A stretch of DNA of 64,000 nt from Dermatemys mawii (GCA_007922305.1 ML677374.1:7177619-7241618); one strand, 5' to 3'. Numbered from the stretch's first letter, positions 1-13,369 are shown. The notes: generated by a model from the letters alone, not told the origin. A program made the numbers and translations.

Positions 1-537
1 CATGCTCTACTCCTGGGGAAAAGTCAATAGTGATCCAGGTCTTGATGCAGTATGTGACCTGCTTATGGGGTTATTGCATGGAGAAAAAGCAATGCAAAGC
101 TCTGCGCTTAAGGGGATTTATACGAAGTACAGCTGTGTGGTCTTTGGAAGCAAGCAACCAAATACAGAAAGGCTATAAAACAGTTTATTGGCACCAGAGC
201 TTTTTCCAGCTGGGATGTTCTGTTGTGTGACAAACAAAACTATTTGACGGAGTTTTGGTTTGCAGTGAGGAAGGGCAAGATACATGCCAAATTGTCATAC
301 CTTAACCACAAACCCTTTAAAGGTGAACTCGCTTATCCTAGCTCAGGGGCAAAGCAGCTGGGCTGTAGCAGTGGGAGTTTTGTTACTTGTCTCATTATTG
401 ATTAGGAAAGCGCCAGTCCTGAGATATCGACTACCAGCCTTGTAAACCCATACCACTGGAGAGTATCTCTGAACAGCATATTGTATTTAGTTTTCCATAC
501 TGTATGGCTATAAAGGGAGTGCCTGCTTGCCAAAAAC
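1..537. other. Non-coding, nothing recognised
   Basis: No exon, family repeat or RNA gene could be supported. Open frames are short and lack splice or homology support. Confidence 0.5.
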
Positions 538-542
538 AGGGG

Positions 543-1152
543 TGTAGCGGGGTGGCGACTCACCCCTGCAGCGCCTCCCGCTGGTCCAGCCAGGAATTAG
601 CTCTTCCAGCATCCAGAGCGCCCTCTGCAGGCCATAGTCCCGCTTGTTTTCTGGACCCCAGTGCCTTCCCTGGACCCCGGTGCCCTCTCACCTGGGGTGC
701 TGCACCACTGCAGTACCCCCACAGTCTCACTCTGGGTCTCCCCTCCCTGGAGAACCCACCAGTCACCACTTGCCCCCGTTCTCTGGGACAGACTGCAGTA
801 TCATTGTCATTCATCACTGGCAAGGGGGGTTGGCCTGCTGCCTCTACAGCTACTCATGGGCTGCCCCCTGCAACCCCACTACCCATTGTTGGGCCAGTCC
901 CCTAGGCTCTACTCTGGGTATCTTAAGCTTCCCCTGCAGCCAGGCATGTCTGCCCCCTTAGCTAGAGAAGGAGACTGTCTCTGTGCACCAAACTCTGGGC
1001 CTTTTTATCAGGGCCAGCTGGGCCCTAATTGATGCAGCCACACCTGTGGCTGCCTTCCCAATCAGGCTGGAGCTTGCTTGCTCCCAGCCACAAGCCTTTC
1101 CTGGGCTGTTTTAAGCCCCTTTTAGCAGGAGTGGGGCAGCTGCTCCACTACA
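543..1152. mobile_element. Solo LTR with 5-bp target duplication
   Basis: A 610-base GC-rich block begins TGTAGCGG and ends CCACTACA, giving TG...CA ends with a short inverted repeat (TGTAG/CTACA). It is flanked by perfect direct repeats AGGGG at 538-542 and 1153-1157. That is the footprint of an LTR retroelement (Gypsy- or ERV-like; both give 4-6 bp duplications) reduced to one LTR by recombination. No primer binding site, polypurine tract or internal gene remains. Overlapping open frames here (504-1032) are by-products of its composition. Orientation is not certain. Confidence 0.85.
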
Positions 1153-1299
1153 AGGGGATATGGATGAATGCTCTTATTTCTCTTGCTGAACTTGAACTCT
1201 TTTGTGTCTGGGAATTTCCTAATGCAGCGCTTTCCAAGGAGTTGCCTACCCCATCTACATACTGTCTCTCTATCCGGAGCACTCCTGTGGCCCCATCAC

Positions 1300-1730
1300 T
1301 GTACATTTGAGCATCTCACAGTCTTTAATGGATTTATTTGGACAACACCCTGTAAGGTAGGGCAGAGCTATTATCACCATTTTACAAATGGGGAACTGAG
1401 GCACAGCAAGACCCAAGGTATGTCCTCACCACAGAGTTACTTCAGGTGATTCGCTGGGTACCAGCTTGAATGTAAGCAGTGCTCAGGCTTTAGCCTATAG
1501 CCCAGGATGGGCTTTGGGTTTCAGGCACCACCACATTTGAGTGAGACAGTTTGTGTGCAGGTTGGAGCCAGGCTAGGGGCAACACCTAGGTGAGCCACAG
1601 TTAACTCTGCAGTGAAGACAAGCCCCCTGTGACTCGTGCAGGGTTACCCAGGAAACCTGTGGCAAAGTAAACCAGAATCCAGCTTCCCAAAATCCTAGGC
1701 TAGTGCCATAAGCACCAGACCATCCTTCAA
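1300..1730 (-). repeat. MIR-type SINE split by a MITE
   Basis: The left part (to about 1415) has the core-SINE signature, antisense, GGGGAACTGAGGCACAGCAA. The same element resumes at about 1628 and runs to about 1730 with the reversed tRNA-like end. The gap is filled by the MITE at 1416-1627. Confidence 0.7.
1416..1627. mobile_element. Nonautonomous DNA transposon (MITE) inside a SINE
   Basis: The ends form an imperfect inverted repeat of about 25 bases: the left end reads GGTATGTCCTCACCACAGAG, and the right end, reversed, reads GGCTTGTCTTCACTGCAGAG. There is no coding capacity. It is younger than the SINE it interrupts. Confidence 0.65.
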
Positions 1731-1739
1731 CCACATGCA

Positions 1740-2340
1740 GATTCGTAGATTCCAAAGCCAGAAGGGACCACTATTATTCTGTCCTACTGTTTAACACAGG
1801 CCACAGAACTTCCCCCGAATAATTCCTAGAGCAGATCTGTTAGAAAAACATCCAATCTTCATCTAAAAATTGTCAGTGATGGAGAAGCCACCACAACCCT
1901 TGGGAAATTGTTCCAATGGATAATTACTCACCATTAAAAATGTATGCCTTACTTCCAATCTGAATTTGTCTAGCTTCAACATCCAGCCATTGGATCGTGT
2001 TATACCTTTGTCTGCTAGATTGAAGAGCCCTCTGTTAAATATTTGTTCCCCGTGTAGATACTTATAGACTGTAATTAAGCCACCCCTTCTCTTTGTTAAG
2101 CTAAATAGTTTGCGCTCTTTGACTCTATCACTCTAAGGCATGTTGTCTAATCCTTTAATCATTCTTGTGGCTCTTCTCTGAATCTTCTCCAATTTATCAG
2201 CATCTTGAATTGTGAGTGCCAGAATTCGACGTCGTGATTGCACCAATGCCAAATATAGAGATAAAATAAGCTCTCTATTCCTGCTTGAGATTCACCAGTT
2301 TACACATCCAAAGATTGCATTAGCTCTTTTAGCTGCAGCT
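1740..2340 (-). mobile_element. CR1 LINE, 3' end, antisense
   Basis: The block starts with the reversed CR1 terminus (GATTCGTAGATTCCAAAGCC) followed by CAGAAGGGACCA, the standard turtle-type CR1 3' UTR, and continues into the reversed end of the reverse transcriptase region. It is 5'-truncated, as most CR1 copies are. Confidence 0.85.
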
Positions 2341-3206
2341 TACACACAAGACAGAGGGTAATGGTGTCCCTGACCTAAAGAGTTCACAATACTTGGTTTT
2401 CCCCAAGGGCTGCCTCTAGCAACAGAGCACAACTAGCACTTGCACATGAAATCAGTTTTGCTCAAGTATGCCTTCCAAAACCAATGCACAGTGCCTTCTA
2501 TGGGGGGTACGGGGGGAGAATCTACAGAGGTTGACTGTGTTATCTGAAGCTGTGCTGTTTATGGGAAAAATCTGGATACGTATCCAGTATTTTCGTGAAC
2601 ACCTATAGTAGGTGTTCACACCGGTGCTTGTCATCGATAAAACTTTTGTCTTTGGGGTGTGTGTGCTTTTTAACACTTCTGAAAGATAAAAGTTTTGTCA
2701 TTCAGTTGCCATTGTAGACACACTTTTTACATGGCTTGAACCAGGCAGGCATAAGTCTGCCTTTAAGAGCCATCAAATCCTAAAGCTCTCATGCCATACA
2801 ATCATAAGGTGGGATTTTTGAAAGCACTCAGTGTTGGCCAAACTGCAGTTTTATAGAAGTCAGTCAGAGCAGAGTTAGACCGGTGTTTAGTGTGTTTGAA
2901 AGGTGGGGTGTAAGAGAAGATGAAACGGAATGGTGGTAGTCTGGGAACAAACAAACAGAAAACCCTGCTTCCAGCCTGTAGTTACTGTGGCATTCCCTGC
3001 TGTGGAAGTTTGTGGAGTCACATTCTGGCCAGATTTTATAACAGGGCTTGGATAATTTGATGATTGTGCAAACTGAGACAATGACACAGGTAACCAATCT
3101 TGTGCTTCTCTATGAGGCTCAGGGGTCAAAAAAGGAGGTTTTCCTCCACCTCCACCATTATGCAGCTGGGTCTGTGCATTATGTTTGTCTTTCTCTGAAA
3201 CATTAG

Positions 3207-3301
3207 GGAGCTGATTCTAATTTCTCTTGAGCTATTGTAACTCACTTGACTTTGGTGGAGTTACACCTGGTTGATTCCAGTGTGATCTCAGAATCAGGCC
3301 T
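3207..3301. repeat. Old degenerate sauropsid repeat
   Basis: The text centred on GGAGTTACACCTGG and ending GATCTCAGAATCAGGCC recurs in worn form elsewhere in the window (around 31150-31215 and 45745-45850). The class is not known to me. Confidence 0.4.
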
Positions 3302-5126
3302 ATGGTCCTACCTACTGTCAGAGATGGGGTATTGGGACTGTCTATAAACTAATTATTAATTTAAGGCTGCCCCATGTTCCCAGGCAGCATGGCTCTGATT
3401 CAGTTAAACATGTTTTAACTCCCACTGGGATTAAAGTATGTGCTGAAGTGCTTTGCTCAACTGGGGCCATGCTGCTAGGAAATTGGGTCTCTGATAGGTT
3501 GTGATTGACCTCACAATGAAAAGACTCGCCTTGTTTTTGTTATGGGGCAGAACTACACCCCATAACAGTATCTTCATATGTATTACATCCAGAACGGTAT
3601 CTTCATATGTATTTGTACAACACTTAGCACCACAGGGCGCTGGTCTTGACTGGGGCCCTTGAGTGGTATCATAGCAATATGCAAGAGCAATCTATAGCAT
3701 AAAATCTCCCTAAACTCTGTGTCTGGACACTGCCCTTTACAGGATCAAGCCATCATGTCTTCAAGCTGCAGGCCATGGTGGCTTTGCTATTTGAGACCCT
3801 GGGATGGGGACATCCCCCTGCAGTATCAGCTTGCTCCATCCATCCAGCCTTTAAAAGACAACAGAAAAGGGGGCTCTCTTTTTTAGGACTTGTTTTTGCT
3901 GGTGGATTGCCACATGTTTTAGCCCGAGTGTTTTCATGAACTCATCCACTGTCCACACACAAACCCATCAGTCATCATGTGCGACAATGATAGTGTCATG
4001 AGTCACCTGGCATGACAAGAGACATAGGGTAAGCTCTTTGCATCTTTTTGCTCAGTGTTTATACAGCACCTAGCACCACAGGGTCCTGGCCCATGAATAG
4101 AACTTTCGAGGTGCTACCTCAATACAAAGAATAATATAGGCACACTGCACCAAGCTTCCCTGGTCAGCCGCTAATGCAACCTTTCCACCATGGACACAGG
4201 TTAGTGCTGCAATTCAACAATCAAGGGCTGGTCAAGCCTGATCCTAAAGGGGGACTGAGTGCTCTCAACTCCCATGGCTTGTGGCTCAGCTGCAATATGA
4301 TTAAAATAGGGCCATAATAATGATACATAATGTTGTTGTTGCTGCTGCTGAATTGAGCTGCACTTTGAGCACTGGGAAAGCCAGCATAAATTAATATGAT
4401 TAATTAATTAAAATAAACACCGACCTCTGAATGTATCTGAGCCAAATCCTTGTTTCCTGGGTGAGGTGAGAACAATCCCCACCACCACTGGCTTTATTTA
4501 TGGTCGGAGGGAAAAGCAACTCTAACTTTCATGCTCCCCATAGTATATTTATTTGAGCTCCAAGGCAAATGGGTGGGAGTTCTGCCCCTTTAATTAATGT
4601 TCCTTTTGGAGACAGCTGGTGCAATTCCTTTTCTTTTAAGTCCCCTCTCATTTGCACATGGCTTAGTGGCCTGCCCTTCTTGCAAACATGGAGGCTCTTG
4701 GGAAGGCAGAGTTCCTGCCTCCCACATGGCATAGGGTTCCTCTCCTATTTCTATTTATTAGCAGCCATGTGACATGTAATGAGGAGCACTCTCCTTTTGA
4801 TAAGGAATCTCCAGGGATTGCAGGCCTTGGGAGCCATAGCTGTCTTTTTGCAGAAAGCAGAGTAGCTTATTACTAAATATTCCATAATTTATTTTGTTTT
4901 CTCTGTTACTTGAAGCCTATTAAAGTCTAGTGGGTTTCAATTTGAACATCAGAAAATATAATCTGAATAGGAGAGACCCTTTTTTACAAACGTAATAAAC
5001 TTGGTACGGAAACTCCATTCATTTTTAGTATGCACTTTCCTTGAATTGAGAGCAATTCCCAGTCATTTTCTACCTTTCAGTATGTGGAAAGAGCTTAATC
5101 ATTTCTGCCTTCCTTGATATGGTATT

Positions 5127-5141
5127 CCCCCCCCCCCCCCC
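5127..5141. repeat. C15 homopolymer
   Basis: Fifteen consecutive C are read directly. Length is likely unreliable in assembly. Confidence 0.95.
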
Positions 5142-7319
5142 TTTTCTCAGCATGTCAGGAAAACTTTTTCTCACTCTTAAAACTGCAGAAAATTGGGTAT
5201 TTGCTTTTGTGTACTGGATTTTCAATAAAGACTGAGAACTGAAGCAATTAATTTTTTTAAAGAGAATAACTTTGAAGAAGCAGAGTCAAATCCTCACAAA
5301 GGGAGAATGTAAAATGGATGGACGTTCGGGATCTTCCGTTTTGATACCTGAGAGGACACTGTAGTTTCCTTTTTTCATCTGTTGTTGTTCTAGCTGAAAA
5401 ATAGGCCATTTCACAATCTGGTCTCCAGCTCAGCAAAAACAACCTGCAGATGGAAATTGGGCATCTTCCAATTACAGCTGAACAGATTCTTCAGGGGTTG
5501 CAGCCACTCAGCCATTGCTAATTGACAATTGCCACATATATATTTACTACCTCTATTTTCAACTATTGAAATAATTATCTTATGTCAACCAAACAATGTG
5601 TGCATGTTCATAATTTGTTGCCAGCCAAGTACATGTGGAATGGCATAAAGTGATGCCCTTAAAAGAACTTTGTGATGCAGTGTAACATGCTTATCTTTAT
5701 CTGACATCTTTTCTTCAGTCAGAAGATAGTACAATACTAACCTGCTTTTTAGCTGCTGTATTCTTGCATTTGCAAATGGCTTTTATTATTCTAAGCTGCT
5801 GTCTCTATATTCGTTAATAGTCTATGTTTAAGTGAAGCCCAGCCAGGACACATGTTAAATGGGTGTCTGCCAGCTGTGTCTGTCTATTGAGATGCTGCTG
5901 CCTGTGCTCCTGGCGTTTCCTTTCAGCTCTGTCTGGTTTTATTGCTGGAAAATGAGCTCTGACTTTGGGAAATTATATTTCTTCCTTCTGTCTGACAGCT
6001 TGTCAATTTCTCATTTGCTGTTCTGTCCTTCTTGAAAGGCCACATTGAAGCAGGGACGGAGAGCAGGCCTGTATTAACTACAGGTTGAAATGGATGCATT
6101 AAAGTGCGTTTTTAATTATACATACCTGTTTTAAAGGTTCTTTTGGTGTCTAGTCACATGAAAGCAAATTTTTAACTGAAAATAAGAAAATAATTAGATC
6201 TTCTCTGGAGAATGAAGCATGTCCCATCTGTTAGATAAGTTGCAGTGATATTCAGTCTTGAAGCTGATTTTAACATTTTACATAATGATAGTCAGTTATA
6301 AAAATTTCATTTTTTTCCCCAATATTTGTATGTAGCAGTTTACAGTTGACAGAAGTGTAACATCCTCAGAATATGTAAATAGTCTTCAGAACATTTAAGG
6401 TATGATATGCTGTGAACTGCATTCTCATTCTTGATCAGGCATAGCAGCATCTTCAAACCTTATTTTTCTTCATTCTTATGTCAAAGCTAGAGGTAACTGG
6501 ATATTTCTGGCTCTCTATTATTAGGTGAAGTTACTTCTGAAGCTTGCATTTCTTAAAATTAGATCAAGCAGTGAAATGCAGCATTTTGAACTGGAGAATT
6601 GATAGAAAAAGCTGTTGCACCAAGGGAATCTAGACCCTGTGAAGGGACAGAGTGGAAACAGGAGTGAGACAAATTGGGAGATCAGAGAGAGAATATAGAA
6701 ATACTTATGTGGACTGGATTTTGCAATGGAGGAAGTGGTGTCGATGGAGTGTGGGAGATAATGCAGTTGTGCTGTTTACATGGTTGTGGTGACAGGCTGC
6801 AGTGTACTCTACTCGCCAGTCTGTAGAGCTGGGATTTAAGGAGACAATAGAGGAGTGGCAATGCAGGTTCGGATGAAGATTGCAGTGGAATTAAGGGAGT
6901 GACATACCTGGATAACAATGCCATGCATAGGTGAATGAAAACTGTTCTAGTCAAAATTTCTGTGGCTGTCCTGCAAATGGCAGTATTCTCTTGGAAATGC
7001 AGCAATAGCAGTGGTTTTGTTATCCTGTAGTGGCTAAGTCCATTATACTAGCACCCTTTAGAGTCATTGCCCATGGTCAATGAAACAGATGTGCTCATGA
7101 ACTCCCCTAATATACTTTTGGGACTTGTTCTCCATTCAACAGAGTTTCTTCCCAGATTTTAGGGAAAGGTGAGGACAAGCCTCCCAATGGTGCAAATGCA
7201 GCCCAGGTGGTATAAATTTAGAAGCTTAACAAAAATGCAATTTAGTTTATTTTGTTATTAGTTATGGTTAAGATCAAGGTGATTGGAGACAAGAGGGCAG
7301 AAAAGAGAATGGAAAAGAA

Positions 7320-7745
7320 TGTGTGTTTGCTTTCCCCTTCCCCCAGCTATCTAAGGCAATTCCACGGTACTCAGTTGGCTTCCCTGTACATAGGTGCAAC
7401 TTACATCAATGCCAGCCTTTCCCCCATGCTGCTCCTTATGCATGGGAGGAGCTCCATATAAACAACCACATAGCCACCTCATTGTCCTCCTATAAATCCC
7501 TCCTTAAAACTGACCTGCTGTGATGCCTACAGAAAGCTCGGCTGGTGGTGTGCTAGGAACACAGCATATCATGCTGACCAATATTGTCTCATTGTTTCCT
7601 GTGCTTATTCTTTGTTATATTGACCTGTTATATCTCATCTTACACTCCAACTATAAGCTCTTTGGGGCTGGGACCATCTTTTTGTTCTGTGTACAGTGCC
7701 TGGCACAATGGATCCTCTAAACACTACTGCGATACAAATAGTAAA
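7320..7745 (+). mobile_element. L2-like LINE 3' end
   Basis: CTCCTATAAATCCCTCCTTA, then the CTGCTGTGATGCCTACA region and a terminal AAGCTCTTTGGGGCTGGGAC ... ACAGTGCCTGGCAC tail match the 3' part of an L2-type LINE. The same tail is borrowed by the SINEs in this window. Confidence 0.6.
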
Positions 7746-10699
7746 TAATCATGTCAACATTCAGGCCTGTTCTAAATTGTAAACTATCATTGGCTGACGA
7801 TTGGCATGAATATCTGGACTGCAATGCATTATGAATTTTATGTAGAAATTAATTATGCTAATTAAAAATGAAATGGAAGTGTGATGGGGTTGGGGGAAGA
7901 CCTTAGCCTTACTCAGTGGCCAGCCGTAATAAATCAGTGCAGGAGGTGGTGGGGGCAGCAGCAGCATCATTATTGTTTGTGTCCAGGCTGAACCCAGAGA
8001 GTTCAGGCGTCTGTCAAAGTGAGACAATGAAAGGAAGCCATCAGCCTCTCTTGCCATTGAGAAATCTCATAATCTTCTAGCTTTAATCCCATCTATGTGA
8101 TACTTGGTCTGAAGATGGATTCTTCTGCTGCTGTTTTTGAAAAAATTCATGCTGCTTTGAGGATGTATTCTGCTGCTGCTCCCTTGGAAGAAGATCCTCC
8201 ATCTGCTCCAGAGATATCTCCAACTGCAACTTCAGTTGCTGCTGCTCCTGCATCCTCTATCTCCGAGAGAGCCCAGCAGAAGCCCGCCTTTAGCATCTCA
8301 AGGGAAACAAGGACCACCAGCAAGGATGAAAAAATCAGCACCTGGCTATGTGAGGTCGGCTCATCAAGTCCATTCTAGTCTGTCTTGAAGCAGTTCTTCA
8401 TAAACTCCTCGCTAATCACATCCTTTTGTATGACAGTTTTAGGTCTTCCAACCCTTCTCTTACCCGATCATCTTTTCATGTGTCAAAATCATCTAATCCT
8501 GGACTGTTCAACTTTTCTATAATTAGCACCACTTCACTCTTGCCCTAATCTATTTTGCCTTTCCTTTTTTTGCAATTTGTCCAAGCTGTGGTTCCAAGTT
8601 TGAAAAGAGTTTGAGAGTCTATTTGAACATCTCACCCACTTTAAATCAGGGTTAATCTCCCCACACCTTTTCCATCTAAAATTCTGGTCTATTGTGTCGG
8701 GATGCTAACAGAAACAGAGTAAACTTTAAACTACAACTTTTAGTGAACTGTACATTTACTCTCTCTAAGAGCCTGAATGTGCCAGAAGATGTAATATCCC
8801 TTTTTCTCAAGGTTCATTGGAAACTTTTCTGTTGCTTCCTTGGAAGATATCTGACATACTGGTGTTTGTTTAAATATCCGTCACCAGTAAGTTGAGTTTT
8901 CCAAGGAGATTGTCCTCCACTGAGCCATGTCACTCTGTGTGAGGGAGAATAAAAGAGGAGGGCTATTTAAAATAAGATGCTGTGTCACTGCGTAGCAAGA
9001 TTACAGTACACACTTACTGTAGCTGTACCTAGAGACCAGTTCAGTGCGTTCACTGGATTGCATTGTGTGCAAGCCAAATGCCTTATTGGCTTTGAGGCTG
9101 AATTACTCCATTTTTTTCTTGCTATCTGCAGTTTCAAGTGATACCAACTTATAAGTGTGATCCTTGCAAGCTAGGCAGGGCCATGTCAGGTTTGTATTTA
9201 GACAGGAGACCTGTACAGGAAGTGGTGTTCATGACACACTATTAATCTCCGAGTCATACCTAAACAGTGCTCCGGCAAGTGTAGTAAGGTGTGCTGTATG
9301 GCTGGAGGTGTCTTCTTTCACATGGGACTTAAAGGTGAACTGCTAGTGGCTTTTATTTTAATTGGGTTTACACCATCCTTTGCGTCTTCATGATGTATAA
9401 AGAAGTCCTGAAAGATGGGAAGGAAAGGAAAGAGTGGGATTTTTGTTTTTGTTCTGAGAGAGTATTTCTTTCTCTCTCTCCCCTAACCCTTCTTGTGATT
9501 TCCAGGAATATCAAGCCTGAACTTGAACATCTACACTGCAATTTTCTAACCCCGCAGCCTGAGCTCAAGTCAGCTGAGAAGGGCCAGCTGCAGATGTTTT
9601 ACTTCATAGTAGACATACCCTTAGACACGGTGCAGCCATGTGAACAAGAGACTTAATTTTTGTTTTAAAGCCTAGAATCTGGATTACAGAATTGCATCCT
9701 TGGCTGCACATCCATGTATCTTCTCTCCCCTATCACTCAGGCCTGATCCCTGCACCAGCTCCACCTTACCAACGAAATATCCATTGCAAATATGATGACA
9801 AAAATGCAGGATCTGAAAGATGTTTAACATTCAAACTTCTCTGCCACTTGTGTCGCCTTGTGTGCGCCCCCCAGTCTTCGACCAGGACTGAGTTGTGCTT
9901 TGTGACCTAAAGTGGTTTATGCGGTATACATGGCCAGAAAACCACAATTGTTCTCTTCTTTGACTGCGGTTTCAGTGACCTGAACTAAGTGGTTGCAACA
10001 CTCTGCCCAGTGATTTTACCTTTAAATCTTTTTATCAGATCTTAATGGACAGGGGCCTGTCCTGGTAAATAATTTACAATGTCCATGAGTGTGGTTTTTA
10101 CTCTACTAATTTTGTTTCCATAGAAACTTGTACAATCTTTTTGCTCTATGTTGCCTTAGGCAAATCAGTAATGATTTTTTGCACATTAAGCAGAGAGCCC
10201 TTAGACTCTGAAGGCAAGAGAATAACAATCAGAGACATTTATAATTGCAAACCGTTTAGGTGCTGCAGTATAATATATAGTGACTTTCCCATGCTGATGG
10301 CTTTAAGACTGCATCTTAGTGCTCATCGTGCGGCGGTAAGTGTGTGTGTGTGTGTGTGTAAACTGCCAGGGCCTATTAAAATTCTTGGTGTTTTTACATG
10401 AGTGTGTTGAGAATATTTTTGTCCATGCCAACCAGCGTAGCAGCCCTGCTGGCCTATTTGTTTGAAACAGCAACTTGCTTCAACTTGCTTAGTAACTCTG
10501 CTAAGTGCTAATGGCTTTTTTTTTTTTGGGGGGGGGGGGGGCGCTATCAGCTCTCAGTGAAGTACAGGATTGAGCCCTGTGTCTGTTTTCCAAGCCATGC
10601 ACATGTGTATTTTTTTAAATTTGATTTAGATAACTTCAGATTAAGGAAATGACATATAAAGAGAGAATGAATGTAAAATCGTCTTCATGTGAAAGACTC
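7746..10699. other. Non-coding; one MITE remnant
   Basis: The only clear repeat is a MITE fragment at about 9525-9632, ending AGTAGACATACCCTTAG. A 93-codon Ala/Ser-rich open frame at 8097-8378 has no recognisable family and is not called a gene. (TG)9 is at 10341-10359 and a T12G14 run at 10516-10541. Confidence 0.5.
9525..9632. mobile_element. MITE fragment
   Basis: It shows ATCTACACTGCAA near the left and AGTAGACATACCCTTAG at the right, the worn inverted ends common to several elements in this window. Confidence 0.5.
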
Positions 10700-10934
10700 T
10701 AATCCCATGTCTCCACTTAAAAGGTTTGTTGCTATAGCTATCCTCACAAAATGTCCTAGAACAGATGCCAGTATAGCTTATACCAGGTCCCTGAGTGAAG
10801 TAAACCATACCAGCAAAAGCACTTTTTTGCCAGTATAACTGCGTGTCCTCTACGGCATTTGTCAGAGTAGTGATGTTGGCACCTCTAGCTGATGTAGTGA
10901 TGCCAGCAAAACTTGTTAGTATAGACCAGGCTTA
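10700..10934. mobile_element. MITE, about 235 bp
   Basis: The left end TAATCCCATGTCTCCACTTA pairs imperfectly with the right end (reversed, TAAGCCTGGTCTATACTAAC). There is no open frame of note. It is related in its ends to the 44.3-44.7 kb MITEs. Confidence 0.6.
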
Positions 10935-12271
10935 ACATTCTGGATCTGAACTGAAACTCGAGAGCAGGTGGGAAAGGGATAACATTCCCTTTTGATTATG
11001 CAGCTACAGGTGCTGTAAGGCCAAGCATGAAAAGCTGCCTTTCTTTGATAAAGCAGGCACTCGGATACAGTGGTGATGGGCGCCATTCTGAAGGAGCATA
11101 GAAATGTTAACAGGAGTTCAGTTACCCAGAGTTAACTTCAGTGTTGTCACCAACCTGGCCATGACTTATTTTGAGAGTGGCCCTCTCCAAAATCAAGCCA
11201 GGATGGTTCTTTGTTTCAAACGGTTTGACAAATTTTAACTTGTAATTATACCAACCAGGGGAAAATAGTCTTTTGGGCTTCCTGATCATCATCATTATTT
11301 GTACACGTTCTTGCAAAATCACCCCATCTTTGTTATTCTGAAGACAAGGAGGACCTGATCCTGCAAAGCCGTGAGTATTCACAGCTCCATTGATTTCAGC
11401 AAGAGTTGCAGGGTAAGCCAAGGAATTCCTTATTTATCTGCTCAGTGAAAAATTACAGGGAAACAGTCCTGTCTAGATCCAGTAAGTCATTTCCATCTCC
11501 AGTTTCTGAGTCTGTTGACTTGAAATGACAAATTAACGTTTGAGAATCAGCCAAGATAACCAAGTAGAGTTTGGGTGTTAAGTATTAAAGATTCCCCTTC
11601 CCCCCACAGTGGATTATCTTCTATTTTCTCCTACAGTTTAGCAGTTGCTGACCATGTCTAATCTGAAAATTGCCTCAGAGGTGATCCCTATATTTATTCT
11701 GACCTTCATTATTGGCTCCCAAGGGTAGCTGATTATCTCTGTCTCTAAAGAATGATTTTCTTTTACTACACGTGGCTGCTTCCTGTTACTTTTGTCTTTG
11801 GAACCAGTGAGGGTTTATGCTGGAACGTATCACAAAAGAAGAGGGATAAGTATTTAAAGATGGGCTTGTGTGACATATGGCACAAGGGCTTTGCATTACA
11901 ACTGCAGCTGGGTTTCCCCAAATAGGAATTCGCTCTAAGTACTTGGTTATACAACTGCCTGCAAGCCACTTGCTTTGCAATGTGGTGTGTTTGAGTAAAA
12001 GCCACAGCATATGTGGGTCTTTATACTGAGCTCAGCCTTGAACGCTGATGAATATGAAGCGTTAGAGTGTTTCAGATGTTAGATGGTGTCTGAATCCAGT
12101 TTAAACCAAGCAAATAATTCTTTGGGAATTGGTGGAATATAATGCACAGGGAAAGGTCCAATCAGCAAATGGCTGCTGCATCTTATTTATTGTTTGTTTG
12201 TTTTAGGAATAATGATGAAATAGTAGCTGAATGCCAAGGAATAGGAGATTTTGCACTTAGGTGGAAGGATT
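10935..12271. other. Non-coding, one old repeat
   Basis: A worn copy of the GGACCTGATCCTGCAAAG repeat lies at about 11345-11415. Nothing else is recognised. Confidence 0.45.
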
Positions 12272-12487
12272 TAAAGTATTATATGAGCACTTTCAATACA
12301 TCTGAGGCTTTTTCAAGGCTGATGAACTCCTTTACATGGATGGCGAGTGTTATACATGGCTGACAGATTGGTAAACTGAGGCACAGTTAAGTGACTTGCC
12401 TAAGGTCTTGCAGTGAGGCAGAGACAGGAATAGAATCCAGGAGTCTAGACGTGTAATCCACTGCTCTAACCACTAGACAGCACTTCC
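12272..12487 (-). repeat. MIR-type SINE, antisense
   Basis: The core reads AACTGAGGCACAGTTAAGTG and CTTGCCTAAGGTCTTGCAG, and the right end has the reversed tRNA-like head CTAACCACTAGACAGCAC. Confidence 0.8.
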
Positions 12488-13369
12488 CTAGGGATTCTGA
12501 AAGGTGGTGCTGCTGTGTGGTGTGCCATGTGGATCTGCAATCTGTCTCGCTACCAGCTCTGCATTGCATGTTACTTTGCTAACTAGATTGCATGGTAAGA
12601 TATCTGACTTCTGTAGCCTAAGGCAAATGGTTCAGTAACTGCTTTCCCTTCAGCAAAGAATGTCTGCTCACCCCTTAGAAAAGTGATATGTTATGATAAG
12701 TGATATGTTGTAAGGTACAAAGGAGATAATACCCTCATATTTTTTTCCATAGACCCAGAGGTTTTCCCAGTTGCCTTGGTCCAGAATTTTCTCTTCCTGC
12801 TTCCCCACCATTCTCCTGAGCGCTGCCTCGGAGGTGGATGTGTTTCAGTGGTTCTCTGTGTGTGGATAGTTCATGAAACACCATGGGAACCTTTGGGAAG
12901 AGATTCCCTATGTCCATACAAATTGTAATGAAATTTGTTTCCTGTTTTGAGGCCTTTGGGCTCACAGAAGTGTGTGCCTACCACACAGATATTCAAGATG
13001 ATACCCCTCTGCTCTTCAAAATGGTGGCTCTTCAGAGTAACCAGCTGCAGCCTGCTCGTTCTCTCTGTTGTCCTTGGCCTTTAGAAGCAGTGTTGAAAAT
13101 GAAATGTTTGTGAAGCTAAAACATTTCAGTGTGTTAAATCAGAGAACTCATGATCTGCTGCTCCGACCTGTCAGACCTACATTATATTTTACTATACACA
13201 TAATGTGACTGGAGCATGCAGCACACAATTTACAATACAATAGAACCATTACTTACAAATAAAGAATAACAGAGAAGATAGTTACTGAAAACTGTCACAG
13301 TAAATCATTTAGAAATGATATTGTCACATAATAATAGCTCTTACCTACTGCTCTTCATCAGAAGATCCA

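Larger units (their letters stand above)
2341..7319. other. Mostly single-copy non-coding DNA
   Basis: It holds two SINE/L2-type tails (about 3595-3690 and 4050-4140, with GCACCTAGCACCACAGGG-like text), an old degenerate repeat (3207-3301), a C15 run (5127-5141) and a short duplicated GTATCTTCATATGTATT (about 3567 and 3597). From about 5440 to 6560 no repeat family is recognisable. No exon was identified. Confidence 0.5.

Noticed and set aside
504..1032. Frames of 105-133 codons at the start of the window
   Set aside because: They lie within the solo LTR and show no retroviral or cellular domain.
8097..8378. 93-codon Ala/Ser-rich open frame (MDSSAAVFEKIHAALRMYSA...)
   Set aside because: Frame composition is driven by GCTGCT runs. 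There is no known family, no splice context and an equally long antisense frame (8147-8341).
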